A stretch of DNA of 64,000 nucleotides. Origin: Imperialibacter sp040222815. GTDB taxonomy: Bacteria; Bacteroidota; Bacteroidia; Cytophagales; Cyclobacteriaceae. The stretch spans positions 62,001 to 126,000 of the forward strand of contig NZ_JAVKCH010000057.1 in the NCBI RefSeq assembly GCF_040222815.1, in the 5' to 3' direction. Made by a program: the position numbers and the translations under genes. Below the pieces are notes generated by a model that saw only the letters and a list, made by a program, of their open reading frames with translations, was not told where the DNA came from and ran no database searches. Within the stretch, counting starts at the first letter, position 1. Each line of letters begins with the position of its first letter. Shown in pieces: positions 1-7,948 of this stretch.

Positions 1-330
1 GTCTTTGTAAGCCTCCGGTAGGGTGGCTTTTTCCTGGTTGACCCATTGCACCAATTCGCTGACTTTCAAATAGTGGCTCCCGTCGGAAATCAAGGGCTCC
101 GTGCCTAGCCGGGCATTTGCTGGCAGGCCCACCTGAAGCTCCCTGATAAGGGTCTTCATTTCAGCCTTGTTGATATGCTTCGCCTTGGGCACTTCGTACT
201 TTACCAGCTTTTCGTCTGTTCTGATGACAGCCGTCACCATAAAAAAGAACAGCAGTAAGAAGACGATATCAGGAAGTGAAGCCGTTGAAATCTCGGCGTT
301 GAGTATGGTTTTTCTTCTAAAAGCGTTCAT
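1..330 (-). CDS. exbD: ExbD/TolR-family biopolymer transport protein, 3' end outside window
   Basis: The first 110 codons are present and the frame stays open through the left edge, so the C-terminus is missing. A short cytoplasmic N-terminus (MNAFRRKT) is followed by one membrane helix around residues 16-33 with the family aspartate in SLPDIVFLLLFFFMV, then a periplasmic domain. ExbD works with ExbB in the inner membrane to couple the proton gradient to TonB or gliding-type machines. The start at 330 lies only 4 nt behind the stop of another exbD, so the two are one operon; paired exbD genes are usual in Bacteroidota. The family is clear; the energised partner is not visible. Confidence 0.88.
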   Translation of the reverse strand, partial: MNAFRRKTILNAEISTASLPDIVFLLLFFFMVTAVIRTDEKLVKYEVPKAKHINKAEMKTLIRELQVGLPANARLGTEPLISDGSHYLKVSELVQWVNQEKATLPEAYKD

Positions 331-334
331 GGCG

Positions 335-883
335 TTACTTGTTTGGTTCTGCAATGGATATGTTCATCGGTATCCCTTCTTTTCCCTTTTCGTACAAGGC
401 TAGCTGCCGGGGATTGTCCAGGTCGAGATGTCGGTACTGGTCACCAGATAATCCTACCCTTTCCCCATATATATCGTAGTAAGCACCTTTCAATTCGTCC
501 AGCACCGCAATAAAAGCTGCGTAGTCTGTACCACGGTTTGACTTTAGCGATACAATGGCCTTTTTAGGAGACTCGGCCAGGTCGCTGGCTGCGCCAGGGT
601 TCAAAATGAACATCTTTACCTCGGCCTTAAGCCCAGCAAGGTCTTCTCTTGGTTCGTCCTGGATCAAAAACTGATTTTTAGAGTTGATGCTTATTTTGAA
701 AAGGTTCCTGTCATTCACCGGCATCACCTCCTGCTTTTCCTTATCAGGCGGCAGCGTAATCATGAGCCCCTTCTCCTGAAGGATAGTGGTGGAGACAAGA
801 AAAAATATGAGAAGCAGAAAAGCGATGTCCGCCATTGAGCCTGTATTGACTGGCTCCTGGTTTAGTTTTCGGGTGATTTTCAT
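335..883 (-). CDS. exbD: ExbD/TolR-family biopolymer transport protein
   Basis: 182 aa. Residues 1-15 are cytoplasmic, then SMADIAFLLLIFFLVSTT forms the single membrane helix with the conserved Asp that takes part in proton flow. The remaining ~145 residues are periplasmic and end in a hydrophilic tail (GIPMNISIAEPNK), longer than E. coli ExbD (141 aa). It is the upstream member of a two-gene exbD run; the next exbD starts 4 nt after its stop. Its own start is 66 nt downstream of the response regulator gene on the same strand, so read-through from that gene is possible. Role: part of an ExbB-ExbD-TonB energy-transducing complex, inferred from family. Confidence 0.9.
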   Translation of the reverse strand: MKITRKLNQEPVNTGSMADIAFLLLIFFLVSTTILQEKGLMITLPPDKEKQEVMPVNDRNLFKISINSKNQFLIQDEPREDLAGLKAEVKMFILNPGAASDLAESPKKAIVSLKSNRGTDYAAFIAVLDELKGAYYDIYGERVGLSGDQYRHLDLDNPRQLALYEKGKEGIPMNISIAEPNK

Positions 884-949
884 GTGTTTAGGCTTTTTTA
901 CCTGTATAATCAGGAAGAAGCCTAAAAGTCACAGTTTGATTTGGCCTTT

Positions 950-1576
950 TTACACCAGATTGTTTGCATAAGCAAACTTGATCAGGCCAACAAGAGAGTT
1001 GGTCTTTGTTTTTCGAAAGATATTTTTGCGATGAGTTTCCACTGTACGTTCACTGATGAACAGTTCTTCAGCAATGTCCTTATTCGTATATTCTTTCGCT
1101 ATCAGCTTCAGTATTTCCCTTTCCCGTTCGGTGAGCAGTTTTCCTTCATCGGGGTTTTGCAAGCTTTGTATTAGCAGCGTATTAATCTCACTACTCAGAT
1201 AAGTTCTGCCAGCCATTATTTGGTCAAGCGCCGCAATAAGCTCCTTCTGTGAGTCCTTTTTTAGCAAGTAACCCTTAATGCCCTCCTTCAGAATTTCCTT
1301 TACCAGATGCCCTTCATCGTGCATACTCATAATGAGGATTTTCACCTCTGGTTTTATGCGTTGCATCACTTTTACCAGCCCCAGGCCGTCCATCCCAGGT
1401 AAGCTGTAGTCCGAAATGAGAATGTCAACCGGTTCGTTCTGAAGGTATTTCAAAGCATCCTCGGCGGTAGAAGCAGTGCCAGCGACTTCATACTCGTCGG
1501 TAGCGTTGAGCAACGACTTGACACCATCCATGAGGATGGCATGGTCATCGACCAGGTACACCTTTGTTCTATTCAT
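950..1576 (-). CDS. LuxR/NarL-family response regulator
   Basis: 208 aa when started at MNRTKVYLVDDHA; the frame extends 20 codons further upstream but that extension lacks family resemblance. The receiver domain covers about 1-120, with the acidic pair D10-D11, the phospho-acceptor D56 (ILISDYSLPGMDG) and the conserved Lys in LLKKDS. The C-terminal GerE/LuxR helix-turn-helix (about 145-208) contains LTEREREILKLIA and ISERTVETHRKNI. It lies 135 nt downstream of a TPR sensor kinase on the same strand and is very likely its partner. No target genes can be named; a palindrome at 3787-3798 upstream of the kinase is a candidate binding site. Confidence 0.93.
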   Translation of the reverse strand: MNRTKVYLVDDHAILMDGVKSLLNATDEYEVAGTASTAEDALKYLQNEPVDILISDYSLPGMDGLGLVKVMQRIKPEVKILIMSMHDEGHLVKEILKEGIKGYLLKKDSQKELIAALDQIMAGRTYLSSEINTLLIQSLQNPDEGKLLTEREREILKLIAKEYTNKDIAEELFISERTVETHRKNIFRKTKTNSLVGLIKFAYANNLV

Positions 1577-1711
1577 TTTTCTAGTTCCGCTAAACTTCTG
1601 GATGAATTTAGAGGAAATATTGCTGAAAGGCTTCATGTCTGAAAATTAGTCAGGCAATCAATTTTTCAACATCCCCCCGGCAGGTGATTTTGCACTACGT
1701 ACCAGCCCTTA

Positions 1712-3730
1712 CTAAAACAGCGCATAGGTAAGCAATGTTTCCACTTTGTTAGCGCCCGTTTTCGATTGATCTCCCTTTAGAATAGCCGGAACGTTCACCG
1801 TTAGCATCGTACCTTTTCGGCCTGGGGCCGTGTCCAGATCAATTGTGCCTTTCATAAGATTAGTGCGTGACTGCAAGTTTTTCCACCCGTTTCCCTGGCC
1901 CATTTTTAGTATTTTTTCGTCGAAGCCAATGCCGTCGTCTTCGATAGTAAGCGTTATCTCTGCCTCGTCACGTGTGATTTGAATAAAAAGGTTTTTGGCA
2001 TCGGAATATTTGAGGATGTTGTTGATCCACTCTTGCACGATTCGGTACAAGGATATCTCCTGAATATCGACTAGTCGTTCGTCCAAATCAAAGAAATGAC
2101 TTTCGGCCCTAAGCTTGCCTGTGTGATTGATTCGTGCCACCAGCTCATTGACCCCAACGGGCAATCCGTGTTGAATCAACGCCTTTGGCATTAAGTTAAA
2201 GCATACGTTTTTTAGCTCACCGTACATGTCGTTGAGCACCGACACCGATTGGTTAAACATTCGCTGTCGGTCGGCTGAAGCAGAAGGGGGTGCTGCCGAC
2301 AGTGAATCGACATTCATTTTCAATACCGAAATAAGCTGGCCAAAACTGTCGTGCAAGTCCTCGGAAAAGCGCTTTCTTTCCCCTTCCACGGAGCTGATCA
2401 CGGCCCTTAGCAATTCCTCTTGCTTAGCCAGTTTTTCCTCATCCAACTTTCTCTGGTAGCTAAGCCTGGTTCTGGCTCTTACAAGCAGGCCGAGCACGAA
2501 AAGCAAAAGTAAGGCGCCTCCAAGTGCCAGCTGGGCGACCCTGCTTTTTTGAATCTCAAGATCTTTTTCGACAAGAGAAAGACGTTGCAGCTCAAGCTCC
2601 CGATCCTTTTTTTCGGTTTCGTATTTTGCTTCAAGCTCCAGCGTAGCTTTGGTTTTTTCCTCTTCAAAAGCCTTGTCTCGCAAGTCGATGTACTGTTGCT
2701 GGTAGCCAAAAGCTTTTTCATAATTGCCGAGCTGCTGTTCACACCTGGTGATAATTACCAGGGCCTGCATCAGCACGTCGTTGGCTTTGGTGGCAGAGGC
2801 TAGCTGGTATGCTTCGGTGGCGTGAGCCAATGCCCTGGTGTATTCTCCCGACGCCAGTTCGTTGCCTGCGAGGTTCTTTAGGGTGAAGGCCACTTCCGTT
2901 GTGTTGTTGTTATTTTTGTGCAACGCTAATGCCCGTTTGTAATAATCACGGGCGATCGAAAGCTCCTTCAGACTGTCATAAGCGATGGCCAGATTGCCTA
3001 GCGAATAGGCCATGAGCCTACTGTATCCGAGGCTTTCGTAGCCCTGGAGCGATTTTTTGGCAACCTCAATGGCTTGGTTGTAGTTTCCGAGAATAATAAG
3101 AATGGAGGCTATGTTTCCCTGCACCACCGACGAGCCGAAAACCGATTGTTCGTTTTCGTAAATTTCGAGTGCCCGTTCGTAGTAAGTGAGCACTTTGGCA
3201 TAGTCCTTTTGTTTTTTGTACACGATGCCAATGTTGCCAAGTACCATGGCTTCGGAGAAAAGGTCATTGACGGCTTCGTACATCCTTAGGGCCTGAAAGT
3301 AGTTGGTCAGCGCCATTTCATCTTTGCCGAGCTGGTCATATACCATGGCAATGTTGTTGAGTGATGCGGCGATGTCTGTAGTGTCGCCAAGCGCCTGTTT
3401 GATGGCCAGGGACTTGTTGAAAAAATGCAGCGCACTGTCAAAGTTGCTGGTGGCTTCGTAAACGGCACCGACCGACTGAAGTGATAGCGCCTCTCCTTCC
3501 AGATAATTAACTTCCGTCGACAATTTGAGGGCGGATTTGGCGAGCTCCATCGCTTTTGTAGTATTTGCTTGCCGGTAATGCCAGGAAATGGCGTTGAGGG
3601 TAGATATTTTATCGCTGCCCGCTTGTTGTGGCAGGACTTTCTCCAAACTGTCGAGCTCGTCATTTTGCGCAAATAAGGCCGCCCCTCCCAAAAGCGAGAA
3701 AACAAAAAATAATAATACCCTTAGGCTCAT
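1712..3730 (-). CDS. TPR-containing sensor histidine kinase (HisKA_3/DesK type)
   Basis: 672 aa. A signal peptide (1-21, ending ALFAQ) leads to a periplasmic array of tetratricopeptide repeats (about 40-350). A charged coiled coil (355-398) and one membrane helix (about 399-417) follow. The cytoplasmic kinase has a DHp domain with the phospho-accepting His460 in SEDLHDSFGQ and a HATPase_c domain with N-box EWINNILKYSDA and G-boxes DDGIGFD and GNGWKNLQSR. The architecture is typical of Bacteroidota two-component sensors paired with NarL-type regulators, as found here directly downstream. The ligand is unknown; the TPR array suggests protein or peptide sensing. The start is followed at once by a good signal peptide. 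Confidence 0.93.
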   Translation of the reverse strand: MSLRVLLFFVFSLLGGAALFAQNDELDSLEKVLPQQAGSDKISTLNAISWHYRQANTTKAMELAKSALKLSTEVNYLEGEALSLQSVGAVYEATSNFDSALHFFNKSLAIKQALGDTTDIAASLNNIAMVYDQLGKDEMALTNYFQALRMYEAVNDLFSEAMVLGNIGIVYKKQKDYAKVLTYYERALEIYENEQSVFGSSVVQGNIASILIILGNYNQAIEVAKKSLQGYESLGYSRLMAYSLGNLAIAYDSLKELSIARDYYKRALALHKNNNNTTEVAFTLKNLAGNELASGEYTRALAHATEAYQLASATKANDVLMQALVIITRCEQQLGNYEKAFGYQQQYIDLRDKAFEEEKTKATLELEAKYETEKKDRELELQRLSLVEKDLEIQKSRVAQLALGGALLLLFVLGLLVRARTRLSYQRKLDEEKLAKQEELLRAVISSVEGERKRFSEDLHDSFGQLISVLKMNVDSLSAAPPSASADRQRMFNQSVSVLNDMYGELKNVCFNLMPKALIQHGLPVGVNELVARINHTGKLRAESHFFDLDERLVDIQEISLYRIVQEWINNILKYSDAKNLFIQITRDEAEITLTIEDDGIGFDEKILKMGQGNGWKNLQSRTNLMKGTIDLDTAPGRKGTMLTVNVPAILKGDQSKTGANKVETLLTYALF

Positions 3731-3786
3731 ACTGACTGTTGGCTGTAAACCCCTAAAGGTATAAGAGCAACATGGAATTACAAATG

Positions 3787-3798
3787 CCCCATATGGGG
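3787..3798. promoter_or_regulatory. 12-bp perfect palindrome CCCCATATGGGG, candidate operator
   Basis: The palindrome lies 57 bp upstream of the histidine-kinase start (3730) and 55 bp downstream of the aminotransferase stop, in the spacer that should hold the kinase promoter. LuxR/NarL-type regulators bind short dyads, so autoregulation by the neighbouring regulator is a reasonable guess. The palindrome is directly visible; the function is inferred. Confidence 0.4.
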
Positions 3799-3853
3799 TA
3801 TAAGGTAACCCAGTTGCTCGCAGGCAAAAACGAATTGCAGTGCTACTTACCGA

Positions 3854-5158
3854 TTAGCTTTTTTGCTCGAACTCCCGGATGGTTTTCTCAATGATGTCAC
3901 AGCACTCATGGAGTTGTTCTTCGGTCATTACCAATGGCGGCGCAAACCGGATGATATTCCCATGGGTAGGCTTGGCCAGCAGGCCATTGTCCTTAAGAGC
4001 CACGCAAATGTCCCAGGCTGTGCTGCTGTCTTCCGTATCGTTGACGAGAATGGCGTTGAGCAGTCCCTTGCCCCGCACCATTTTCACAAGCTTTGTTGTC
4101 TCAATGAATTTGCTCATTCTTTCACGAAAGATCACCCCCAGTTGGCGGGCATTCTGCGCCAGTTTTTCCTCTTTTACGACGTCGAGCGCCGCCATGGCCA
4201 CTTTGCATGCCAGTGGGTTGCCGCCAAAGGTAGACCCGTGGGTGCCGGGAGTGAGCACATCCATGATGTGATCATCGGCAAGAACGGCAGACACCGGATA
4301 GGCACCACCCGACATGGCTTTGCCAAGAATGAGGATATCAGGCTTTGTATAGGTAGCAGGCTGTCGCTCGCAATTGCCCTCACATGAGCAGTTGCCGCAA
4401 ACCGCCAGCAAACTGCCCGTCCGGGCGATGCCCGTTTGAATTTCGTCAGCTATGAAAAGGACGTTGCTGGCTTTGCACAGAGCGGCGGCTTCTCTTATAT
4501 AGTTGTCGGCTGGTGTGTAAACGCCTGCTTCGCCCTGAATAGGCTCCACAAGAAAACCAGCCACATTGGGGTCTTTCAAAGCTTCTTTTAAAGCATCTAT
4601 ATTATTGTAAGGGATCTTTACAAACCCTGGTGTAAGCGGCCCAAAGTTTCTTCTGGCCCCCTCATCGCTGGAAAAAGACACGATCGTAGTGGTACGGCCA
4701 TGGAAATTCTGTTCACAAACTATGATTTTAGCCTGATCGGCAGCAATACCTTTCTTCTCATAACCCCACTTCCGACAAATTTTAAGCGCAGTTTCTACGC
4801 CTTCAGCGCCAGTGTTCATAGGCAGCACTTTTTCGAAGCCAAAATACGCCGTGGCATATTTTTGAAAGGCACCAAGGGCATCGCTATAGAAGGCCCTTGA
4901 AGTCAGTGTCAAAGTCTCTGCCTGTTCTTTTAAAGCGCCGATAATTTTTGGGTGGCAGTGCCCCTGATTAACTGCTGAGTAAGCTGAAAGAAAATCGTAG
5001 TACTTCTTTCCTTCAATGTCCCACACAAAGACTCCTTCTCCCCTGGAAAGCACGACCGGCAACGGGTGGTAGTTATGAGCTCCATACTTGTTTTCCAGCT
5101 CCATCGCTTCTTTGCTACTCATTGTCTTGATCATATCTTTGACTTTAGGATTGAACAA
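3854..5158 (-). CDS. rocD: Ornithine--oxo-acid aminotransferase
   Basis: 434 aa, PLP-dependent class III (AT-II) aminotransferase that converts ornithine and 2-oxoglutarate to glutamate semialdehyde and glutamate. The N-terminal block KYGAHNYHPLPVVLSRGEG and the YSAVNQGHCHP segment are typical of ornithine transaminase. The PLP-contacting Asp is D238 in FIADEIQTG and the Schiff-base lysine is K280 in LILGKAMSGG. Between them is an insertion of about 15 residues with four cysteines, C254, C257, C259 and C263, absent from classical enzymes. Methionines 9 and 13 are alternative starts and the first 12 residues look non-essential. It is monocistronic; the divergent DUF5522 gene begins 57 bp away. 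Confidence 0.93.
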   Translation of the reverse strand: MFNPKVKDMIKTMSSKEAMELENKYGAHNYHPLPVVLSRGEGVFVWDIEGKKYYDFLSAYSAVNQGHCHPKIIGALKEQAETLTLTSRAFYSDALGAFQKYATAYFGFEKVLPMNTGAEGVETALKICRKWGYEKKGIAADQAKIIVCEQNFHGRTTTIVSFSSDEGARRNFGPLTPGFVKIPYNNIDALKEALKDPNVAGFLVEPIQGEAGVYTPADNYIREAAALCKASNVLFIADEIQTGIARTGSLLAVCGNCSCEGNCERQPATYTKPDILILGKAMSGGAYPVSAVLADDHIMDVLTPGTHGSTFGGNPLACKVAMAALDVVKEEKLAQNARQLGVIFRERMSKFIETTKLVKMVRGKGLLNAILVNDTEDSSTAWDICVALKDNGLLAKPTHGNIIRFAPPLVMTEEQLHECCDIIEKTIREFEQKS

Positions 5159-5214
5159 TTGCCTGTTGGGCAGGGTTTCAAAGGTAAATAAAAGCCCCTA
5201 GACCGAAAAAGGCG

Positions 5215-5385
5215 ATGGAGAAAGAATCAGCAAAGAAGGTTGAGTACGGGTTAAAGACCGAAGACTACTACCACACCAAAGAGGGGTTCCTTGTCTTTAC
5301 AAAGGAATACCATCTGAAAAGAGGCTATTGTTGTAAGAGCGGATGCAGGCACTGCCCTTACGACTACAAAAGAAAAGATGCATAA
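5215..5385 (+). CDS. DUF5522-type small cysteine-rich protein
   Basis: 56 aa, short but with strong family features: YYHTKEGFLVFTKEYHLKRGYCC then GCRHCPYDYKR at the C-terminus. The four cysteines (CC, C and C in a CCxxxCxxC arrangement) are the hallmark of DUF5522, a widespread small protein of Bacteroidota with unknown function, plausibly metal binding. It is divergent from rocD, whose start is 57 bp upstream, and precedes the ribosomal-protein promoter. No signal peptide is present. Confidence 0.8.
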   Translation: MEKESAKKVEYGLKTEDYYHTKEGFLVFTKEYHLKRGYCCKSGCRHCPYDYKRKDA

Positions 5386-5398
5386 TTATTCACCCTCG

Positions 5399-5429
5399 TT
5401 TGTTGGTAATCAAATTTTTCCGATATTTG
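5399..5429 (+). promoter_or_regulatory. Probable Bacteroidota-type promoter for rpmB-rpmG
   Basis: TTTG at 5399-5402, a 19-bp spacer and GATATTTG at 5422-5429 resemble the Bacteroidota consensus TTTG-N19-TAnnTTTG with one mismatch. The predicted transcript start near 5436 leaves a leader of about 26 nt before the rpmB ATG. Confidence 0.5.
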
Positions 5430-5461
5430 CAGACCCATTTCAAAAATACACTTATAAGACA

Positions 5462-5701
5462 ATGGCGAGAGTTTGTCAGATAACCGGAAAAAGCACACGT
5501 GTGGGAAACAATGTTTCTCATGCAAACAATAAAACGAAGCGCAAGTTTTACCCAAACCTGCACACAAAGCGTTTTTTTATCCCTGAAGAAAATCTTTGGA
5601 TTACATTAAAGGTTTCATCAACTGCTTTAAGAACCATCAACAAGAATGGTATCAGCGCTGTTTTGAAAAAGGCGAGAGCTAAGGGCAACGTAGTATTTTA
5701 A
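5462..5701 (+). CDS. rpmB: 50S ribosomal protein L28
   Basis: 79 aa. The start MARVCQITGKSTRVGNNVSH and the later LWITLKVSSTALRTINKNG block identify bacterial L28. In-frame codons upstream of this ATG (back to 5378) overlap DUF5522 and are not part of the family, so the ATG at 5462 is chosen. It is the first gene of the L28-L33-DUF4295 block, the usual Bacteroidota arrangement, with 20 nt to rpmG. Only one Cys is present, so this is not a zinc-ribbon form. Confidence 0.97.
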   Translation: MARVCQITGKSTRVGNNVSHANNKTKRKFYPNLHTKRFFIPEENLWITLKVSSTALRTINKNGISAVLKKARAKGNVVF

Positions 5702-5721
5702 GCTAGAAGAATAGAATAGTC

Positions 5722-5904
5722 ATGGCTAAGAACAAAAATAGAGTTCAGGTAATACTAGAGTGCACAGAGCACAAGACGACTGGTCTTCCAGGCACGTCAC
5801 GTCACATTACCACAAAAAACAGGAAAAATACTCCTGAAAGACTTGAGATGAAGAAGTATAACCCCATACTTCGTAAGTATACTGTCCACAAAGAAATTAA
5901 ATAA
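5722..5904 (+). CDS. rpmG: 50S ribosomal protein L33
   Basis: 60 aa, matching L33 (RVQVILECTEHK and TTKNRKNTPERLEMKKYNP, then HKEIK at the end). It keeps only one of the cysteines of zinc-binding L33, so it is the C(-) zinc-independent type, which fits constitutive expression regardless of zinc supply. The DUF4295 gene follows after 2 nt. Confidence 0.97.
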   Translation: MAKNKNRVQVILECTEHKTTGLPGTSRHITTKNRKNTPERLEMKKYNPILRKYTVHKEIK

Positions 5905-5906
5905 TC

Positions 5907-6059
5907 ATGGCAAAGAAAGTAGTTGCAACCCTGAAGAAAGAAGGTGGCAAAACCTATGCGAAAGTGATCAAGGCTGTAAGGTCTGAAAAAACTGGTGCAT
6001 ATACTTTCCGTGAGGAAATGGTTCCTGCTGACCTCGTAAAAGATACACTAGCGAAATAA
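5907..6059 (+). CDS. DUF4295 family small basic protein
   Basis: 50 aa, lysine-rich (MAKKVVATLKKEGGKTYAKV, then VRSEKTGAYTFREEMV). DUF4295 is a Bacteroidota-restricted family that almost always follows rpmB-rpmG, as here with only 2 nt after L33. Size, charge and context suggest a ribosome-associated protein, but that is inference. A strong terminator follows 26 nt after the stop, so it closes the operon. Confidence 0.9.
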   Translation: MAKKVVATLKKEGGKTYAKVIKAVRSEKTGAYTFREEMVPADLVKDTLAK

Positions 6060-6085
6060 GCTAGTTAACAGTACTTATTGACAAG

Positions 6086-6110
6086 AAAGTCCCTTCATGG
6101 GACTTTTTTT
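6086..6110 (+). terminator. Rho-independent terminator after rpmB-rpmG-DUF4295
   Basis: Perfect 8-bp stem AAAGTCCC / GGGACTTT with loop TTCAT, the right arm merging into a run of seven T. It separates the ribosomal operon from ftsY. Confidence 0.88.
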
Positions 6111-6275
6111 GTTATCAAGAGATGGAGGCCAGCTCCTGGCACCGTCATTATTTTTTCAATAATAACCAAACGCAGAATCATTTTCCGGTGGTTTAAGTTT
6201 GTAATTTGTATTTTCCGTTGGCTAAAGGAGATGGTCATTGAGCAACTCCGCAGTCGATAAGCAACCCTATTATAT

Positions 6276-7232
6276 ATGGCTTTATTTGGATTCATGTCCA
6301 AGGACAAAAAAGAGTCGCTGGACAAAGGACTGGAAAAAACGAAGGAGAATTTTTTCTCGAAGCTCGGCAAGGCGGTAGCCGGAAAGTCGACGGTAGACAT
6401 AGATGTGCTCGACGAGCTTGAGGAAGTGCTGGTATCGTCAGATGTTGGCATTGAAACCACAGTTAGAATAATTGACAGGGTTGAGGCAAGAGTCGCCAAA
6501 GACAAGTACCTGGGCACATCCGAGCTGAACGTTATTCTGAGGGAGGAGATTGCAGGGCTCCTTTCCGAAAACAACACTGAGGATGTTGAAGATTTTGAAT
6601 TGCCAAAAGATAAAAAGCCATATGTGATCCTGGTGGTGGGTGTCAACGGCGTGGGCAAGACTACCACTATTGGCAAGCTTTCACATCAGTTCAAGCAAAA
6701 AGGATATAAAGTGATACTGGGCGCTGCCGACACTTTCAGGGCAGCAGCTGTAGACCAGATCAAGCTTTGGGGGGAGCGTGTTGGTGTGCCCGTGGTAGAG
6801 CATGGCATGAATACCGACCCGGCTTCAGTGGCTTTTGATGCAGTGAAAAAGGGTGTAGACGAAAAAGCTGATCTTGTCATTATCGACACGGCAGGCCGCC
6901 TTCACACGAAAGTGAACCTGATGAATGAGCTTTCCAAAATCAAGAAAGTGATCCAGAAGTTCATTCCCGAAGCCCCGCATGAGGTAATGCTGGTGCTGGA
7001 TGGCAGCACTGGCCAGAATGCTTTTATTCAGGCACAGGAGTTTACAAAAGCGACAGATGTAACCTCCCTGGCCATCACTAAGCTGGATGGCACGGCCAAG
7101 GGTGGTGTCGTTATTGGTATTTCAGATCAGTTCAAGATTCCGGTGAAGTATATTGGTGTTGGCGAGAAAATGGAGGAGCTGCAGGTTTTCAACAAAATGG
7201 CTTTTGTGGAGTCGTTCTTTACCCGCAACTAG
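6276..7232 (+). CDS. ftsY: Signal recognition particle receptor FtsY
   Basis: 318 aa, the GTPase that receives SRP-bound ribosomes at the inner membrane. It has a short acidic/lysine-rich N-terminus, the helical N domain (about 25-100) and the G domain with the P-loop GVNGVGKTTTIGKL, DTFRAAA (G2), DTAGR (G3), TKLDGTAKGG (G4) and a closing GVGEKMEELQVF segment. It lacks the long acidic A domain of E. coli FtsY, which is usual for the phylum. The start at 6276 gives MALFGFMSKDKKE; membrane contact probably uses this amphipathic start. A 165-nt spacer behind the terminator should hold its promoter. Confidence 0.97.
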   Translation: MALFGFMSKDKKESLDKGLEKTKENFFSKLGKAVAGKSTVDIDVLDELEEVLVSSDVGIETTVRIIDRVEARVAKDKYLGTSELNVILREEIAGLLSENNTEDVEDFELPKDKKPYVILVVGVNGVGKTTTIGKLSHQFKQKGYKVILGAADTFRAAAVDQIKLWGERVGVPVVEHGMNTDPASVAFDAVKKGVDEKADLVIIDTAGRLHTKVNLMNELSKIKKVIQKFIPEAPHEVMLVLDGSTGQNAFIQAQEFTKATDVTSLAITKLDGTAKGGVVIGISDQFKIPVKYIGVGEKMEELQVFNKMAFVESFFTRN

Positions 7233-7243
7233 GCCTCCTGACG

Positions 7244-7948
7244 CTACTTCAGCTTTTTCTTGGAATCCTTCGGCCGCAAGGGAACGGCTTTGTCTCTGAA
7301 AGCCAGCTTGTAGTAGATGTGGTAGCCGAAACCAAAATTTCCGCCATCGGTCACTACCCCATAACCGGGCACAGTATACGGAATGAGTGTTTCTGCTCCC
7401 TTTGTCTTTTGCCCAAACTTGCCTCGCAGGGTGTAGCCCATGTAAAATTGCTTCCACACCTTCACTTTCATGCCGAACACAGCCTCTATCCAGTAGGCAC
7501 TGAGCCCCGCATTCGTCACGTCCACACTGGCAGGGCCCCAGTACGGCACCGCATAATCGAATGCCAGCGACTCGTCGAAAGTGGCGTGCGCATACCTTAG
7601 CCCGAAAAAAACAACGTCTTTGTTTGGGTTGTAAGGAGTCAGGTTAACGTCGACCCCGGCCCGGTAGAATGTGCCATTGGTGGTGTGTGTAAACCCTTCT
7701 GCCGAATTGTCGATCTCTTCTCTTCCCAGGTCCAGCACAAAAAAGTATTTGTTGAAATCAATGTCTGCCTGAATCTCCTGCCGATTGTAGCCATCAGTCA
7801 GGGCTGTTTTTGCAAACCCGAAAGCGTCTGCCCCCACCCTAACCGCTGAAGGACGCCAGTCTTCATCCTGGGCCCAGCTGACTGCAGGCAGCAGTAGCAG
7901 AGAAAATAAAAGTTGGCTAGCGGTAGATTTTAACATTGACTTCTCCAA
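7244..7948 (-). CDS. DUF6048-type outer-membrane beta-barrel protein
   Basis: 234 aa, or 230 if started at the second Met (7936). The signal peptide ends near AVSWAQ. The rest has alternating aromatic/polar strands (FFVLDLGREEI, FFGLRYAHATF, YIGYTLRGKFGQ-like, FGFGYHIYYKLAF) consistent with a small outer-membrane barrel, and a very basic C-terminal tail (RPKDSKKKLK). It overlaps the 3' end of the upstream lipoprotein gene by 32 nt, so the two are co-transcribed and translationally linked. The pairing with a DUF6452-like lipoprotein is common in Bacteroidota. The function is unknown. It converges on ftsY with 11 nt between the stops. Confidence 0.72.
   Translation of the reverse strand: MEKSMLKSTASQLLFSLLLLPAVSWAQDEDWRPSAVRVGADAFGFAKTALTDGYNRQEIQADIDFNKYFFVLDLGREEIDNSAEGFTHTTNGTFYRAGVDVNLTPYNPNKDVVFFGLRYAHATFDESLAFDYAVPYWGPASVDVTNAGLSAYWIEAVFGMKVKVWKQFYMGYTLRGKFGQKTKGAETLIPYTVPGYGVVTDGGNFGFGYHIYYKLAFRDKAVPLRPKDSKKKLK

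Noticed and set aside
6095..6676. A 193-codon open frame on the minus strand across the ftsY start
   Set aside because: It runs antisense to the well-supported ftsY and is serine/threonine-rich low complexity typical of shadow frames.
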